A DNA stretch of 64,000 nt from Treponema berlinense. GTDB lineage: Bacteria; Spirochaetota; Spirochaetia; Treponematales; Treponemataceae. The notes below the pieces were generated by a model that was not told the origin of the DNA, searched no databases, and saw only the letters and a program-made list of their open reading frames with translations. The position numbers were made by a program, and so were the translations under genes. This document shows, in pieces, positions 34,057 to 42,931 of this stretch. The DNA lies in contig NZ_FUXC01000006.1 of NCBI RefSeq assembly GCF_900167025.1, positions 97,586 through 161,585 of the forward strand, written 5' to 3'. Position 1 is the stretch's first letter. Every line of letters begins with the position of its first letter.

Positions 34057-34887
34057 ATGTCCACTTTAATCCATTATTTTAGTTTTTCGTTTGTACAGTA
34101 TGCGTTTATCGTCGGTGTTTTGATTTCGCTTTGTTCAAGTCTGCTCGGCGTGACTTTGGTTTTAAAACGGTTCAGTTTTATTGGCGACGGATTGAGCCAT
34201 GTTGCGTTTGGAGCCATGGCGATTGCAGCGGTTCTTAATTTGTCGAACAATATGTATCTTGTCCTGCCATTTACCGTCATAGCCGCAATTCTTCTTCTGC
34301 GAACCGGAAAAAACACAAAAATTCAGGGCGATGCCGCAATTGCCGTCATAAGCGTTTCATCTCTTGCTCTTGGCTACCTTTTAATGAATGTTTTTAGTTC
34401 ATCCGCAAACCTTGCTGGCGACGTCTGTTCTACGCTTTTTGGTTCAACTTCGATTTTGACGCTTACAAAAGCAGAAGTTTATCTGTGCGTAATTCTGTCG
34501 ATTGCCGTAATTGCCGCATTTATAGTCTTTTACAACAAAATTTTCGCCGTAACCTTTGACGAAAATTTCGCTCAAGCGGTCGGAACTCACGCAAGCCTTT
34601 ACAATCTGGTAATTGCCGTTATAATCGCCATAATAATCGTTCTTGCAATGAATCTTGTCGGCTCGCTTTTAATCAGCGCTCTGGTAATTTTCCCGGCGCT
34701 TTCAGCAATGCGCGTCTTGCGAAGCTTTAAAAGCGTAATAATTTGCAGCGCGGCGGTTTCTGTCGTATGTTCAGTTTCCGGACTGTTAATTTCAATTCTG
34801 GCGGGAACTCCGGTTGGCTCAACAATTGTTGCGGTCAATCTTTTTGTTTTTGTCGTATTTTCGGTTGCGGGGAAATTTCTAAAATGA
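34057..34887 (+). CDS. znuB: Zinc ABC transporter permease ZnuB
   Basis: 276 residues, start after TGGAGAC. ABC-3 family permease with about eight helices. 'LGVTLVLKRFSFIGDGLSHVAFG' is the family signature and 'ALVIFPALSAM' the second. The stop overlaps the next start by ATGA. Confidence 0.93.
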   Translation: MSTLIHYFSFSFVQYAFIVGVLISLCSSLLGVTLVLKRFSFIGDGLSHVAFGAMAIAAVLNLSNNMYLVLPFTVIAAILLLRTGKNTKIQGDAAIAVISVSSLALGYLLMNVFSSSANLAGDVCSTLFGSTSILTLTKAEVYLCVILSIAVIAAFIVFYNKIFAVTFDENFAQAVGTHASLYNLVIAVIIAIIIVLAMNLVGSLLISALVIFPALSAMRVLRSFKSVIICSAAVSVVCSVSGLLISILAGTPVGSTIVAVNLFVFVVFSVAGKFLK

Positions 34888-35438
34888 AAAATTATTCTTT
34901 GTTAAAGTTGGAAAAAAAATTGGGCGAGCCGGCAGAAAATCTGCCGTCAGGCCATTCGCAGTTTCATTCAAAAATGGCCTTTTTGCCATTTTTGAACGCC
35001 TTCGGCGCTGCTGCTGTCCTTCTCGCGTTGGCCTTAACCTTTGCTTCGTGCACAAAAAATTCAATTCAGCAAAAAAATCAGGAGCAATCAGAAAAAAATG
35101 CCGGTTTTTCAGTAGATTTTGACCTTACAAAAATGAACGCAAATATGGTTTATGCCCAGGTTTTTAATCTTATGCTTGAACCGCAAAATTTCGACGGAAA
35201 AACTTTTAAAATAAAAGGAAACTTTATAAAAGTAAACGGTCCGGACGGTCAGCCTTCTTATGCGGTAATCATAAAAGATGCCCTTGCCTGCTGTCAGCAA
35301 GGTCTTGAGTTCAAGTACGATTTTGCCGGAAAAGAGCCGGTTGTAGATCAGGAAATTACTGTAATCGGAAAATACACGCTCACAGAAACTCCCGACGGTT
35401 TTAGTCACAATTATCTTACCGCGCAAACTTGTGATTGA
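34884..35438 (+). CDS. Membrane-anchored OB-fold-like protein in the zinc operon
   Basis: 184 residues, translationally coupled to znuB. A membrane segment ends in 'LALTFASC', a possible lipobox near residue 56. The C-terminal domain (about 80-184) has 'FDGKTFKIKGNFIKV', 'KDALACCQQGLEF' and 'DQEITVIGKYT', an OB-like fold with a CC pair resembling the YcgQ/DUF1980 group. The region coding for the residues before the membrane segment contains a dispersed palindromic element, so the N-terminus may be recently acquired. A zinc-related role follows from context only. Confidence 0.75.
   Translation: MKNYSLLKLEKKLGEPAENLPSGHSQFHSKMAFLPFLNAFGAAAVLLALALTFASCTKNSIQQKNQEQSEKNAGFSVDFDLTKMNANMVYAQVFNLMLEPQNFDGKTFKIKGNFIKVNGPDGQPSYAVIIKDALACCQQGLEFKYDFAGKEPVVDQEITVIGKYTLTETPDGFSHNYLTAQTCD
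34931..35007 (-). repeat. Dispersed variable-stem element inside a coding region
   Basis: TTCAAAAATGGC (34967-34978) and GCCATTTTTGAA (34985-34996) pair perfectly. On the minus strand the context is GGCGTT...AATGAAAC, as in the intergenic copies. A flanking GGCAG/CTGCC hairpin lies at 34931-34945. The element is in frame and codes for part of the N-terminal region of the OB-fold-like protein. Confidence 0.7.
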
Positions 35439-35521
35439 CTTTTTACAATGGAAGAATAAACTTATTAAAGTGCACAAAGTGCGATTTTAATTTTATAAAA
35501 TTTTATTAAATGGAGAAAAAG

Positions 35522-36364
35522 ATGGATATTCGCTATTCAACTGGAAAAGAACCTTTTAAAACAATGACAACCGAAGAGCTCCGCAAAGAGTTTTTGATTT
35601 CTAATATTTTTGTAAAAAATGATGTAAGCGCAGTTTACAGCCACATTGACCGCATTGTAACTCTTGGAGCAATGCCTGTAGATAAGAAAGTTAAATTGGA
35701 CAAAAATATTGATCCAATGAAAGATTTTGGAGTTGACTTTTTCCTCCAGCGCCGTGAGCTTGGAATGATTAACATTGGCGGTGACGGAATTGTTGTTGCT
35801 GACGGTGTTGAATACAAAGTAAATCATTACGACGCTCTTTATCTTGGAGCCGGAACAAAAGACGTTGTTCTCGAAAGCGTAGACAAGAAAAATCCTGCAA
35901 AATTCTATATGAACTCAGTTCCTGCTCACGTTTCTTACCCAAGCCGCGTAATTACTTATGAACAGGCAAACCACGTGCATGCAGGTTCTGCCGCAGAATC
36001 AAACGACCGCACAATCAACCAGTACATTCACCCGGATATTTTGGAAACATGCCAGCTTTCGATGGGAATGACTCATCTGGAAACAGGTTCTGTTTGGAAC
36101 ACAATGCCGGCTCATACACACGAACGCCGTATGGAAGTTTATTTCTATTTTGATTTGCCAGAAGATCAGGTTTTGTTCCATTTTATGGGCGAACCACAGC
36201 AAACTCGCCACATTGTAATGCACAACGACGAAGCTGTAATCAACCCTTCATGGTCAATCCATTCAGGTTGTGGAACAAGCAATTACACATTCATTTGGTC
36301 AATGGGTGGAGAAAACCGCACATACACAGATCAGGACTGGATTCGTACAACAGACTTGCGCTAG
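35522..36364 (+). CDS. kduI: 5-keto-4-deoxyuronate isomerase
   Basis: 280 residues; ATG 35522 is preferred because the ATG at 35510 lies within the ribosome site TGGAGA. KduI cupin: zinc ligands in 'MPAHTHERRMEVYFYFDL' and 'WSIHSGCG'. It converts 5-keto-4-deoxyuronate (from pectin or glycosaminoglycan disaccharides) to 2,5-diketo-3-deoxygluconate, upstream of KdgK at 14202. Standing alone here, not in a uronate operon. Confidence 0.95.
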   Translation: MDIRYSTGKEPFKTMTTEELRKEFLISNIFVKNDVSAVYSHIDRIVTLGAMPVDKKVKLDKNIDPMKDFGVDFFLQRRELGMINIGGDGIVVADGVEYKVNHYDALYLGAGTKDVVLESVDKKNPAKFYMNSVPAHVSYPSRVITYEQANHVHAGSAAESNDRTINQYIHPDILETCQLSMGMTHLETGSVWNTMPAHTHERRMEVYFYFDLPEDQVLFHFMGEPQQTRHIVMHNDEAVINPSWSIHSGCGTSNYTFIWSMGGENRTYTDQDWIRTTDLR

Positions 36365-36400
36365 TAAAAAACTGAGCACAAAAAATATTAAATTATTGGA

Positions 36401-36449
36401 AAGCCCGGACTTTTTGAAAGAAAATTCAAATTAGTCCGGGCTTTTTTTT
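36401..36449 (+). terminator. Rho-independent terminator of kduI
   Basis: AAGCCCGGACT (36401-36411) and AGTCCGGGCTT (36433-36443) form a perfect 11-bp stem, followed by eight T. Confidence 0.9.
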
Positions 36450-36534
36450 GCGTACAGTTTAAATAAAAACAAAAAATTGATATACTTTTGTGCAAAATTA
36501 CAAATGTTCCGCGGTTGCGGGCAGTGAGGGTGGT

Positions 36535-38616
36535 ATGATTAACGTTCCTGAAATGTTTGCGTGCATGGTTTTTAATGAAAGCGAAATGAAAAAAAGGCTT
36601 TCTGCGAATATTTATGCTTCTTTAAAAAAAACCATGGTGGAAGGCTGCCCGCTTGAACTCGGTGTTGCAAACGAAGTTGCCAACGCTATGAAAGACTGGG
36701 CGATTGAAAAAGGCGCAACTCATTATTCGCACTGGTTTCAGCCTTTGACGGGAATTACTGCCGAAAAACACGACAGCTTTTTGACGCCTGCTGCTGAAGG
36801 CAAAATTATCATGAGTTTTAGTGGAAAAGAACTTATAAAAGGTGAACCAGATGCCTCGTCTTTTCCGAGTGGCGGTTATCGTTCAACTTTTGAAGCCCGC
36901 GGTTACACAGTTTGGGACCCGACTTCATTCCCATTTGTAAAAGACCACACTCTTTGTATTCCAACCGCTTTTTGCTCTTACAACGGCGAAGCCCTCGACA
37001 AAAAAACTCCGCTTTTGCGTTCTATGGAAAGTTTAAACCGCCAGTCACTCAGGATTTTAAAGCTTTTCGGAAATTCTGCTAAGCACGTGACGACGACAAT
37101 GGGACCTGAGCAGGAATATTTTCTGGTTGACGAAAAACTTTATGCCAAAAGACGCGATTTGAAGATGACAGGCAGGACTCTTTTTGGCGCTCATCCTGTA
37201 AAAGGACAGGAAATGGACGACCAGTATTTTGCCGCAATTAAGCCACGCGTAATCGAATATATGGAAGATTTGAACGAAGAATTGTGGAAACTCGGAATTT
37301 ACGCAAAAACCGAACACAACGAAGCCGCTCCAGCTCAGCACGAAATGGCTCCGATATTTACAACCTCCAATCTCGCCGCAGACCAAAACCAGCTTACAAT
37401 GGAAGTTATGAAAAAAGTTGCGCGTCGTCACGGTTTAATCTGTCTTTTGCACGAAAAACCTTTTGAAGGCGTAAATGGCAGCGGAAAGCACAACAACTGG
37501 TCGATTGCCACCGATTCCGGCGAAAACCTTTTTTCTCCAGGAACAACGCCAATGGAAAATGCGCAGTTTTTGCTCTTTTTGACGGCGGTTATAAAGGCTG
37601 TAGATGACCATCAGGATTTGCTGCGTGCGATTGTTGCAAGTGCCGGAAACGATCACCGTCTTGGAGCAAACGAAGCTCCTCCGGCAATCATGTCGATTTA
37701 TGTCGGCGACGAACTTGAAGCAATTTTAAAAGCAATTAAGGACGGCAAGCCTTACACCGGAAACGGAAGCAAAAAAATGTCGATTGGCGTAGACGTTTTG
37801 CCTGCAATTCCAAAGGATTCGACAGACCGCAACAGAACTTCGCCATTTGCCTTTACAGGAAACCGCTTTGAATTCCGCTCGGTAGGTTCAAACCTGTCAA
37901 TTTCCGGTCCAAACACAATATTAAACGCAATTCTTGCTGATTCCCTCTCAAAATTTGCAGACGAACTCGAAAAAGCCGAAAATTTTGACAAAGAACTGCA
38001 AAATCTCATTAAACGCGAAATCACCGCCCACTGGAGAATTTTGTTCAACGGAAACGGTTACGGCGAAGAATGGATAAAAGAAGCCGAAAAACGCGGACTT
38101 AAAAATTTCCGCACAACTCCTGACGCCATGGCCCATTATCTGGACAAAAAAAACATAGAACTTTTTAAACAGACAGGAATTTATTCCGAAGTTGAAATGA
38201 AAAGCCACTACGACGTAAAACTTGAAAAATACTGTCAGATTTTGAACATTGAAGTTGGAACAATGATTGAAATGGTAAACAAAGACATTGAACCTTCTGC
38301 CCTTAATTTCCTGAACAAACTTACGGATACATATTCAAAAATGCCGGCAGACCTTCCGTTTGAATACGGCAAAAATCAGATAAAAAAAGTGTCTGCTCTC
38401 TTGAACGAACTTGAGCAAAAAAAGCAAAAGCTCGATGAACTGCACATTCAGGCACAGGAAAAAACTGAGCTTATGGAAAAAGCCCAGGATTATGCAAAAA
38501 AAATCCTTCCTGCAATGGAAGATTTGCGCTCAAGCGGCGACTTGCTCGAAGAACTTTTGGGCCAGGAATACAAACCTTATCCAAGTTACGAAGATTTGCT
38601 TTTTAGCGTTCAGTAA
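36535..38616 (+). CDS. glnN: Glutamine synthetase type III
   Basis: 693 residues from ATG 36535, with GAGGG upstream; GTG 36490 is an alternative. GSIII-specific N-terminus ('[21 protein letters not shown]', '[10 protein letters not shown]') and catalytic motifs '[10 protein letters not shown]', '[12 protein letters not shown]', '[10 protein letters not shown]'. It makes glutamine from glutamate, ammonia and ATP. Length and C-terminal helical domain are normal for GSIII, the form common in Bacteroidetes and some spirochaetes. Confidence 0.96.
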   Translation: MINVPEMFACMVFNESEMKKRLSANIYASLKKTMVEGCPLELGVANEVANAMKDWAIEKGATHYSHWFQPLTGITAEKHDSFLTPAAEGKIIMSFSGKELIKGEPDASSFPSGGYRSTFEARGYTVWDPTSFPFVKDHTLCIPTAFCSYNGEALDKKTPLLRSMESLNRQSLRILKLFGNSAKHVTTTMGPEQEYFLVDEKLYAKRRDLKMTGRTLFGAHPVKGQEMDDQYFAAIKPRVIEYMEDLNEELWKLGIYAKTEHNEAAPAQHEMAPIFTTSNLAADQNQLTMEVMKKVARRHGLICLLHEKPFEGVNGSGKHNNWSIATDSGENLFSPGTTPMENAQFLLFLTAVIKAVDDHQDLLRAIVASAGNDHRLGANEAPPAIMSIYVGDELEAILKAIKDGKPYTGNGSKKMSIGVDVLPAIPKDSTDRNRTSPFAFTGNRFEFRSVGSNLSISGPNTILNAILADSLSKFADELEKAENFDKELQNLIKREITAHWRILFNGNGYGEEWIKEAEKRGLKNFRTTPDAMAHYLDKKNIELFKQTGIYSEVEMKSHYDVKLEKYCQILNIEVGTMIEMVNKDIEPSALNFLNKLTDTYSKMPADLPFEYGKNQIKKVSALLNELEQKKQKLDELHIQAQEKTELMEKAQDYAKKILPAMEDLRSSGDLLEELLGQEYKPYPSYEDLLFSVQ

Positions 38617-38623
38617 AAAACAG

Positions 38624-38731
38624 GTGTTCCCGAAGGCTTCGCCTTCGGTCGCTACGTCCATGGTTCGCTGCGCTCATTCCTGCGCCTTGCTCCGGAACGC
38701 GCCTTCGGCGCGTCATTCCCATCGCTAACAC
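38624..38731 (-). repeat. Dispersed variable-stem element, copy 5
   Basis: Read on the minus strand it begins GTGTTAGCGATGGG and ends AACACC. Its ends are GTGTT/AACAC where copies 1, 4 and 8 have GCGTT/AACGC, a compensatory change that keeps pairing. Internally it has several palindromes (GCGCCGAAGGCGC) and a weak TTCC/GGAATGA stem. Confidence 0.7.
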
Positions 38732-38784
38732 AAAAAAAAGACTGTCAGATAAAATCTCGCGTTTTATCAGGACAGCCTTTTTTT
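38732..38784. terminator. Bidirectional terminator between glnN and purD
   Basis: CTGTC-A-GATAAAA pairs with TTTTATC-AG-GACAG, flanked by an A-run on the left and a T-run on the right, so it can stop transcription from both converging genes. Confidence 0.8.
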
Positions 38785-38812
38785 GTATTATTTTGTTACA
38801 AAAATTTGCTTT

Positions 38813-40105
38813 TTAATTTGATTCTGCCGCTCCCGGAAGACCAATGTCTTTTCTGTAGAACATTCCTTCAAATTTTATGCCTTCGAGCGCAGAATATGCT
38901 TTTTTCCAGGCTTCGTCAAAGCTTGATCCGTGGGCCGAGCAGGCAAGAACGCGTCCGCCGCTTGTAACTAGGGCATTGCTTTCATTTTTTACAGCGCCGG
39001 CAACAAAAACTTTTGCGCCGTTTTCGTTGATTTTTGCCGAATCAACAGAAATTTCTTTTCCTTTTGGATATTTGAGCGGATAACCACCGCTAACAGCAAC
39101 AGGCGCAACCTGAAATCCTTTTTTCCATTGAAGGTTAAAGTCAGAAAGAGTTTCTCCTGTAATTGCAAGACAAAGGTCGGCAAAATCAAAATCCATCATC
39201 GGCAAAACAGCCTGAGTTTCCGGATCTCCTAAGCGGACATTGTATTCAAGAGCTTTTGGACCATCTTTTGTAAGCATAAGTCCAAAGAAAATAAATCCGC
39301 GGTAGTCCATTTTTTCTTCGATTAAACCGCGCAAAGTTGGCTCAAGAATATTTTTCTGGAAAGCGTCCATTGTCTGTTCAGTAACATCCTGTGGAGGACA
39401 GATTGCGCCCATTCCTCCAGTATTTGGACCTTTTGCACCGTCGAGCAGGCGTTTGTGGTCGCGGGCTGGCAAAAATGCCTTTATGCAGGCCTTGTTTGTC
39501 TTTGCAGAATTTTCCGTAACGCTTACAGCCGCAAGAACCGAAATTTCAACTCCCTGCAAATAATCTTCGATAACGAGTTTTTTTCCGGCATCGCCAAATT
39601 CGCCGTCCATCATGTCATTTACCGCTTTGAGGGCTTCATCAACGGTTTTTGCAACAACAACGCCTTTTCCAGCAGCCAGACCGTCAGCTTTTACAACGAT
39701 TGGAGCGCCATGATTTTTAACATATTCGAGAGCGCCTTTTTTATCCGTAAAAGTTTTTGAAGCGGCGCATGCAACGCCATATTTTTCCATAAAAACCTTA
39801 GAAAGATCTTTTGAAGCTTCGAGTGCGGCACCTTGTTTTTTAGGACCAACTGTCGGAATTCCTGCAGCCCAAAGTTTATCAGCGATTCCTTCTGAAAGAG
39901 GATCTTCCGGACCAACAACGGCAAAATCAACTTTTTCGTTTTTTGCAATTTCAACAGCATCGCCATTCATATTTTTGCATTTTGCTTCGTCGGCAGTTCC
40001 GCCGTTTCCAGGAACACAGATAACCTCTTCAATTTTTGAACTCTGTGCTAATTTCCAGGCGATTGTGTGTTCACGTCCGCCACTTCCAATAACAAGTGCT
40101 TTCAT
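38813..40105 (-). CDS. purD: Phosphoribosylamine-glycine ligase
   Basis: 430 residues. GARS family ATP-grasp enzyme: N-terminal 'VIGSGGREHTIAWKLA', 'GPEDPLSEGIAD', ATP-grasp 'PIVVKADGLAAGKGVVVA', metal site 'EYNVRLGDPETQAVLP', C-terminal 'SGGYP'. Second step of purine synthesis. Stands alone; no other pur genes are nearby. Weak SD GAGGA upstream. Confidence 0.97.
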   Translation of the reverse strand: MKALVIGSGGREHTIAWKLAQSSKIEEVICVPGNGGTADEAKCKNMNGDAVEIAKNEKVDFAVVGPEDPLSEGIADKLWAAGIPTVGPKKQGAALEASKDLSKVFMEKYGVACAASKTFTDKKGALEYVKNHGAPIVVKADGLAAGKGVVVAKTVDEALKAVNDMMDGEFGDAGKKLVIEDYLQGVEISVLAAVSVTENSAKTNKACIKAFLPARDHKRLLDGAKGPNTGGMGAICPPQDVTEQTMDAFQKNILEPTLRGLIEEKMDYRGFIFFGLMLTKDGPKALEYNVRLGDPETQAVLPMMDFDFADLCLAITGETLSDFNLQWKKGFQVAPVAVSGGYPLKYPKGKEISVDSAKINENGAKVFVAGAVKNESNALVTSGGRVLACSAHGSSFDEAWKKAYSALEGIKFEGMFYRKDIGLPGAAESN

Positions 40106-40235
40106 AAAAAATCCTCGATAAAATCAAAAAATTCAAAAAATCGCTACAAGATTTTTCGGAATGTCCTTATACTATAGCGAAAAAAACGATTTTTGTCAGA
40201 CTTTGGACGAAATTTTATCGTCTAACCGGTGTTTC

Positions 40236-40290
40236 GGCGTTGTCATTCAAAATAAAATCCGTTTGATTTTATTTTGAACGCCTTCGGCGC
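40236..40290 (-). repeat. Dispersed variable-stem element, copy 11
   Basis: GGCGTT (40236) and AACGCC (40277-40282) bracket a perfect 14-bp stem, TTCAAAATAAAATC (40246-40259) with GATTTTATTTTGAA (40265-40278). On the minus strand the context is CGTT...AATGACAACGCC. This is the longest perfect stem of the family and shows the variable stem can be AT-rich. Confidence 0.75.
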
Positions 40291-40353
40291 GCCTACACCC
40301 CGGCGTAAGTTTTTCGGGAGATAAAAGATTTGTTTTTATGTTAGAATAATTTT

Positions 40354-40794
40354 ATGAAAGATTTTTTTACTTATCTTGCTCTTTTTTCTGTGGCAACAAT
40401 TCTTGTTTTTTTGCTTCGCGGACTTTACTTAAAAAATTTGTCAATTCAAAATAAAAAAAATGCCGGCAAAAATTTAAAAAAACAAAAAACTGCGAATGGC
40501 GGCTTGGGGTTTGTCCGCTGTCCCTTGTGCAATACTCCGCTTGCCGTTGGCGAAGATTTATTTAGCCGGATTTTTAGACCCATGACGGTTTCTGACCAGC
40601 GGATGTACGTTTTAGGTTGTCCTCATTGCTATCCAGACAAAAAAAACGACGTCCAGAGAATTTGCCCGGTTTGCCGGAAAAATGTTCCTGTAGAAAGCTA
40701 TTTGATTGCAAGACTTTTTAATAAAACCAGCGACCACAAAAAACACGTAATTATAACCGGCTGTCCATCCTGCTGCGGTCCTAAAAAAAATTGA
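40354..40794 (+). CDS. Membrane-anchored protein with duplicated zinc-ribbon module
   Basis: 146 residues: one N-terminal helix (about 5-24), a basic linker, then two similar modules of about 40 residues. Each opens with CPxC and closes with GCPxC: 'CPLCNTPL...LGCPHC' and 'CPVCRKNV...TGCPSC'. The four CPxC pairs should bind zinc or iron. The shared 'L-xxRxF' between pairs shows internal duplication. Function not recognised. Stands alone between terminators. Confidence 0.75.
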   Translation: MKDFFTYLALFSVATILVFLLRGLYLKNLSIQNKKNAGKNLKKQKTANGGLGFVRCPLCNTPLAVGEDLFSRIFRPMTVSDQRMYVLGCPHCYPDKKNDVQRICPVCRKNVPVESYLIARLFNKTSDHKKHVIITGCPSCCGPKKN

Positions 40795-40811
40795 TAAATA
40801 TTGCCCTAAAT

Positions 40812-40876
40812 AAAAAAAAACTGCCCTTTACGAAAAGTCTAGTGTAAAACTTCAAACTTTTCAGGACAGTTTTTTC
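40812..40876. terminator. Bidirectional terminator, flagellin and zinc-ribbon gene
   Basis: CTGCCCTTTACGAAAAG (40821-40837) pairs imperfectly with CTTTTCAGGACAG (40857-40869), with an A-run on the left and a T-run on the right. A second stem, GGACAATCCA/TGGACTGTCC, lies at about 40880-40919, nearer to the flagellin gene. Confidence 0.75.
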
Positions 40877-40938
40877 TGTGGACAATCCAAGGTTAAGCAA
40901 AAACTTTTTTGGACTGTCCTTATATTTTAACTTTAAGC

Positions 40939-41799
40939 CTAGCGGAGCAAGCTGAGTACGTTCTGTGAACTCTGGTTTGCCTGAGCCAGCATAGCTGTTC
41001 CAGCCTGTGTAAGAACCTGGTTCTTTGTAAAGTCAACCATTTCTTTTGCCATGTCTGTATCGCGGATGCGAGATTCAGAAGCCTGGAGGTTTTCAGCGCC
41101 AATGTCCAAACCAACAACTGTCTTTTCGAGGCGGTTCTGGTAAGCACCGAGGTCAGCGCGCTGTTTGTTAATCTTTTTGAGTGCTTCGTCGAGAGTTCCG
41201 ATTGCGCGGTTAGCATCATCTGGACCTGCAAGAGTAAGAATTTCTTCTGAACCAATGTTGCGGAGTCCGAGAGCTGCTGCTGACATTGTTCCAATAAAAA
41301 CCTGAGTTCTCTGATCCATGTTTGCACCAATATGGAACCACATTGAACCTGTAACTGTATTTTCGCCTGTTGGTTTTGCAAAGCGGCCTGTGAGCATGTT
41401 CATACCATTGAACTGTGCCTGAGAAGCGATGCGGTCAACTTCTGCAACGAGCTGGCTTACTTCAACCTGAATCTGCATGCGGTCTTCGTCTGAGTAAATA
41501 CCGTTTGAAGACTGTACTGCAAGTTCACGAATTCTCTGAACAATGTCAGTTGTTTCCTGCAAATATCCTTCAGTAGTCTGAATAAAAGAAATACCGTTCT
41601 GAGCGTTTGTAGAAGCCTGGTTCATACCGCGAATCTGTGCACGCATTTTTTCAGAAACTGCGAGGCCAGAAGCATCATCACCTGCGCGGTTGATTTTCAT
41701 GCCTGATGAAAGCTTTTCCATGTTTTTTGTTGTGCTGAGTTCTGTGAGCCCTGTAGAACGATTTGCAAACTGAGCACTCATGTTGTGATTAATAACCAT
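40939..41799 (-). CDS. flaB: Periplasmic flagellar filament core protein FlaB
   Basis: 286 residues. N-terminal flagellin D0/D1 ('[14 protein letters not shown]', '[20 protein letters not shown]') and C-terminal D1/D0 ('[18 protein letters not shown]', '[14 protein letters not shown]') with a short spirochaete-type middle and no D2/D3. It forms the core of the periplasmic flagella. SD AAGGAG. The 5' leader has two hairpins and a candidate CsrA site. Other flagellar genes are not in the window. Confidence 0.97.
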   Translation of the reverse strand: MVINHNMSAQFANRSTGLTELSTTKNMEKLSSGMKINRAGDDASGLAVSEKMRAQIRGMNQASTNAQNGISFIQTTEGYLQETTDIVQRIRELAVQSSNGIYSDEDRMQIQVEVSQLVAEVDRIASQAQFNGMNMLTGRFAKPTGENTVTGSMWFHIGANMDQRTQVFIGTMSAAALGLRNIGSEEILTLAGPDDANRAIGTLDEALKKINKQRADLGAYQNRLEKTVVGLDIGAENLQASESRIRDTDMAKEMVDFTKNQVLTQAGTAMLAQANQSSQNVLSLLR

Positions 41800-41835
41800 A
41801 ATTTATCTCCTTAAAATCGTCAAGGACGGCTAGAT

Positions 41836-41886
41836 ACAAAGCACTTTGTGCTTTGTGCGATAAAAATGCACGGATGTATTTTTATC
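41836..41886 (-). promoter_or_regulatory. Two tandem hairpins in the flaB leader
   Basis: ACAAAGCAC/GTGCTTTGT (41836-41856) is a perfect 9-bp hairpin with a 3-base loop. GATAAAAATGCA/TGTATTTTTATC (41859-41886) is a 12-bp stem with one G-T pair. They lie between the candidate CsrA site and the flaB ribosome site, and may stabilise the mRNA or modulate binding. Confidence 0.6.
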
Positions 41887-41900
41887 ACACCTCCTTGTAA
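41886..41900 (-). promoter_or_regulatory. Candidate CsrA-binding site in the flaB leader
   Basis: On the minus strand the RNA reads UUACAAGGAGGUGUG, matching the CsrA consensus RUACARGGAUGU at 10 of 12 positions. A second GGA lies in the flaB Shine-Dalgarno (AAGGAG, 41807-41812). Two sites, one over the ribosome site, mirror the hag leader of Bacillus subtilis. Confidence 0.45.
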
Positions 41901-41912
41901 GATCTGGTTAAA

Positions 41913-41940
41913 ATACTACAGACTTGTTTTTTGTAGGCAA
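41913..41940 (-). promoter_or_regulatory. Possible flaB promoter
   Basis: TTGCCT (41940-41935) and TAGTAT (41918-41913) are spaced by 16 bp. No clear sigma-28 consensus was found, so this vegetative-type call is tentative. Confidence 0.3.
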
Positions 41941-42044
41941 TGTCTTGTAGTCCCCGGGTTTACCACCCTATATATAACATATCGGAGTTTGAAAAATTGA
42001 CTTTAGAAAAAAAAGAAAAAATATTGAAAATTTGCCAAGAAAAT

Positions 42045-42632
42045 TTAAAAACTGCTTCTTCCGCGGAATGAACGGGCTAAGGTTAATTTGTCTATGTATT
42101 CGAGGTCGCCACCGACTGGAAGACCGCTTGCAAGTCTTGTCACTTTTACGCCGGTTGGAGCAAGAACTCTCTGAATGTACATTGCTGTTGTGTCGCCTTC
42201 GACAGTCGGGTTTGTTGCAAGTATAACTTCTTTTATTGTTCCTGATTTTACCCGTTCAACCAGGCCCGCAATACGCAGTTGAGAAGGACCGATTCCTTCA
42301 AGCGGTGCAATAACTCCGCCCAAAACATGAAAAAGACCGTTAAATTCGCGGGAAGAGTCGATTGTGTTTACGTCCTGAGGCTGTTCGACAACGCAGATAA
42401 CGCTTCTGTCGCGCAATGGATCGGAACAAATCGGGCATGGATCATTTTCTGTCCAGCTTCCGCAGATTGAGCACGGTTTTATAATTTCTTGAAGATGGTC
42501 AATTTGGCTTGCAAACCTTTTTACCCACAGATTGTCTGCTTTTAAAATATAATTTACAAGTCTGGCAGCGCTTTTTTTGCCTATTCCTGGCAGCCGGGAA
42601 AAGCTGTCTGTTAATTCATCAATTGCGTTCAA
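42045..42632 (-). CDS. recR: Recombination mediator RecR
   Basis: 195 residues. TTG start at 42632 gives the usual RecR opening 'NAIDELTDSFSRLPGIGKKSA' (helix-hairpin-helix), then the zinc finger CSICG...CPIC and the Toprim domain ('ICVVEQPQD'). Helps load RecA with RecFO. It follows ybaB and dnaX in the conserved dnaX-ybaB-recR order. Confidence 0.95.
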   Translation of the reverse strand: MNAIDELTDSFSRLPGIGKKSAARLVNYILKADNLWVKRFASQIDHLQEIIKPCSICGSWTENDPCPICSDPLRDRSVICVVEQPQDVNTIDSSREFNGLFHVLGGVIAPLEGIGPSQLRIAGLVERVKSGTIKEVILATNPTVEGDTTAMYIQRVLAPTGVKVTRLASGLPVGGDLEYIDKLTLARSFRGRSSF

Positions 42633-42634
42633 GA

Positions 42635-42931
42635 TTACAGACCCATTCCGCCCATAAGTGGACCGGCTTTTTGTTTTATAAGTTCCTGAACCTTTTCGAG
42701 CGCGTCATGGTTTGCAGAAACAATCAAATCCTGAAGCATATTTACGTCGCGCGGATCAACTGCAATCGGGTCGATTTTAATCGCTGTCATTTCAAGCTGA
42801 CCGTTCATTGTAACTTGAACCATATTTCCGCCAGAAGAACCTGTTACGCTCAAATTTTTCAAGTCTTCGCGCATCTGGTTCATGGTTCCCTGTAAATCTT
42901 TGAGATTTTTCATCAAATCAAATGGATTCAT
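42635..42931 (-). CDS. YbaB/EbfC nucleoid-associated protein
   Basis: 98 residues. The second of two tandem ATGs (42931) is better spaced from GAGGA. 'GNMVQVTMNGQLEMTAIKIDP' and the N-terminal helix rich in Met/Asn/Gln mark the family; it binds DNA as a dimer (EbfC of Borrelia). It overlaps the dnaX 3' end and precedes recR by two bases. Confidence 0.94.
   Translation of the reverse strand: MNPFDLMKNLKDLQGTMNQMREDLKNLSVTGSSGGNMVQVTMNGQLEMTAIKIDPIAVDPRDVNMLQDLIVSANHDALEKVQELIKQKAGPLMGGMGL

Noticed and set aside
41832..41875. Leader peptide in the flaB 5' region starting at a GTG
   Set aside because: The SD-like AAGGAGG is 18 bases away and the bases are better explained by the hairpins.
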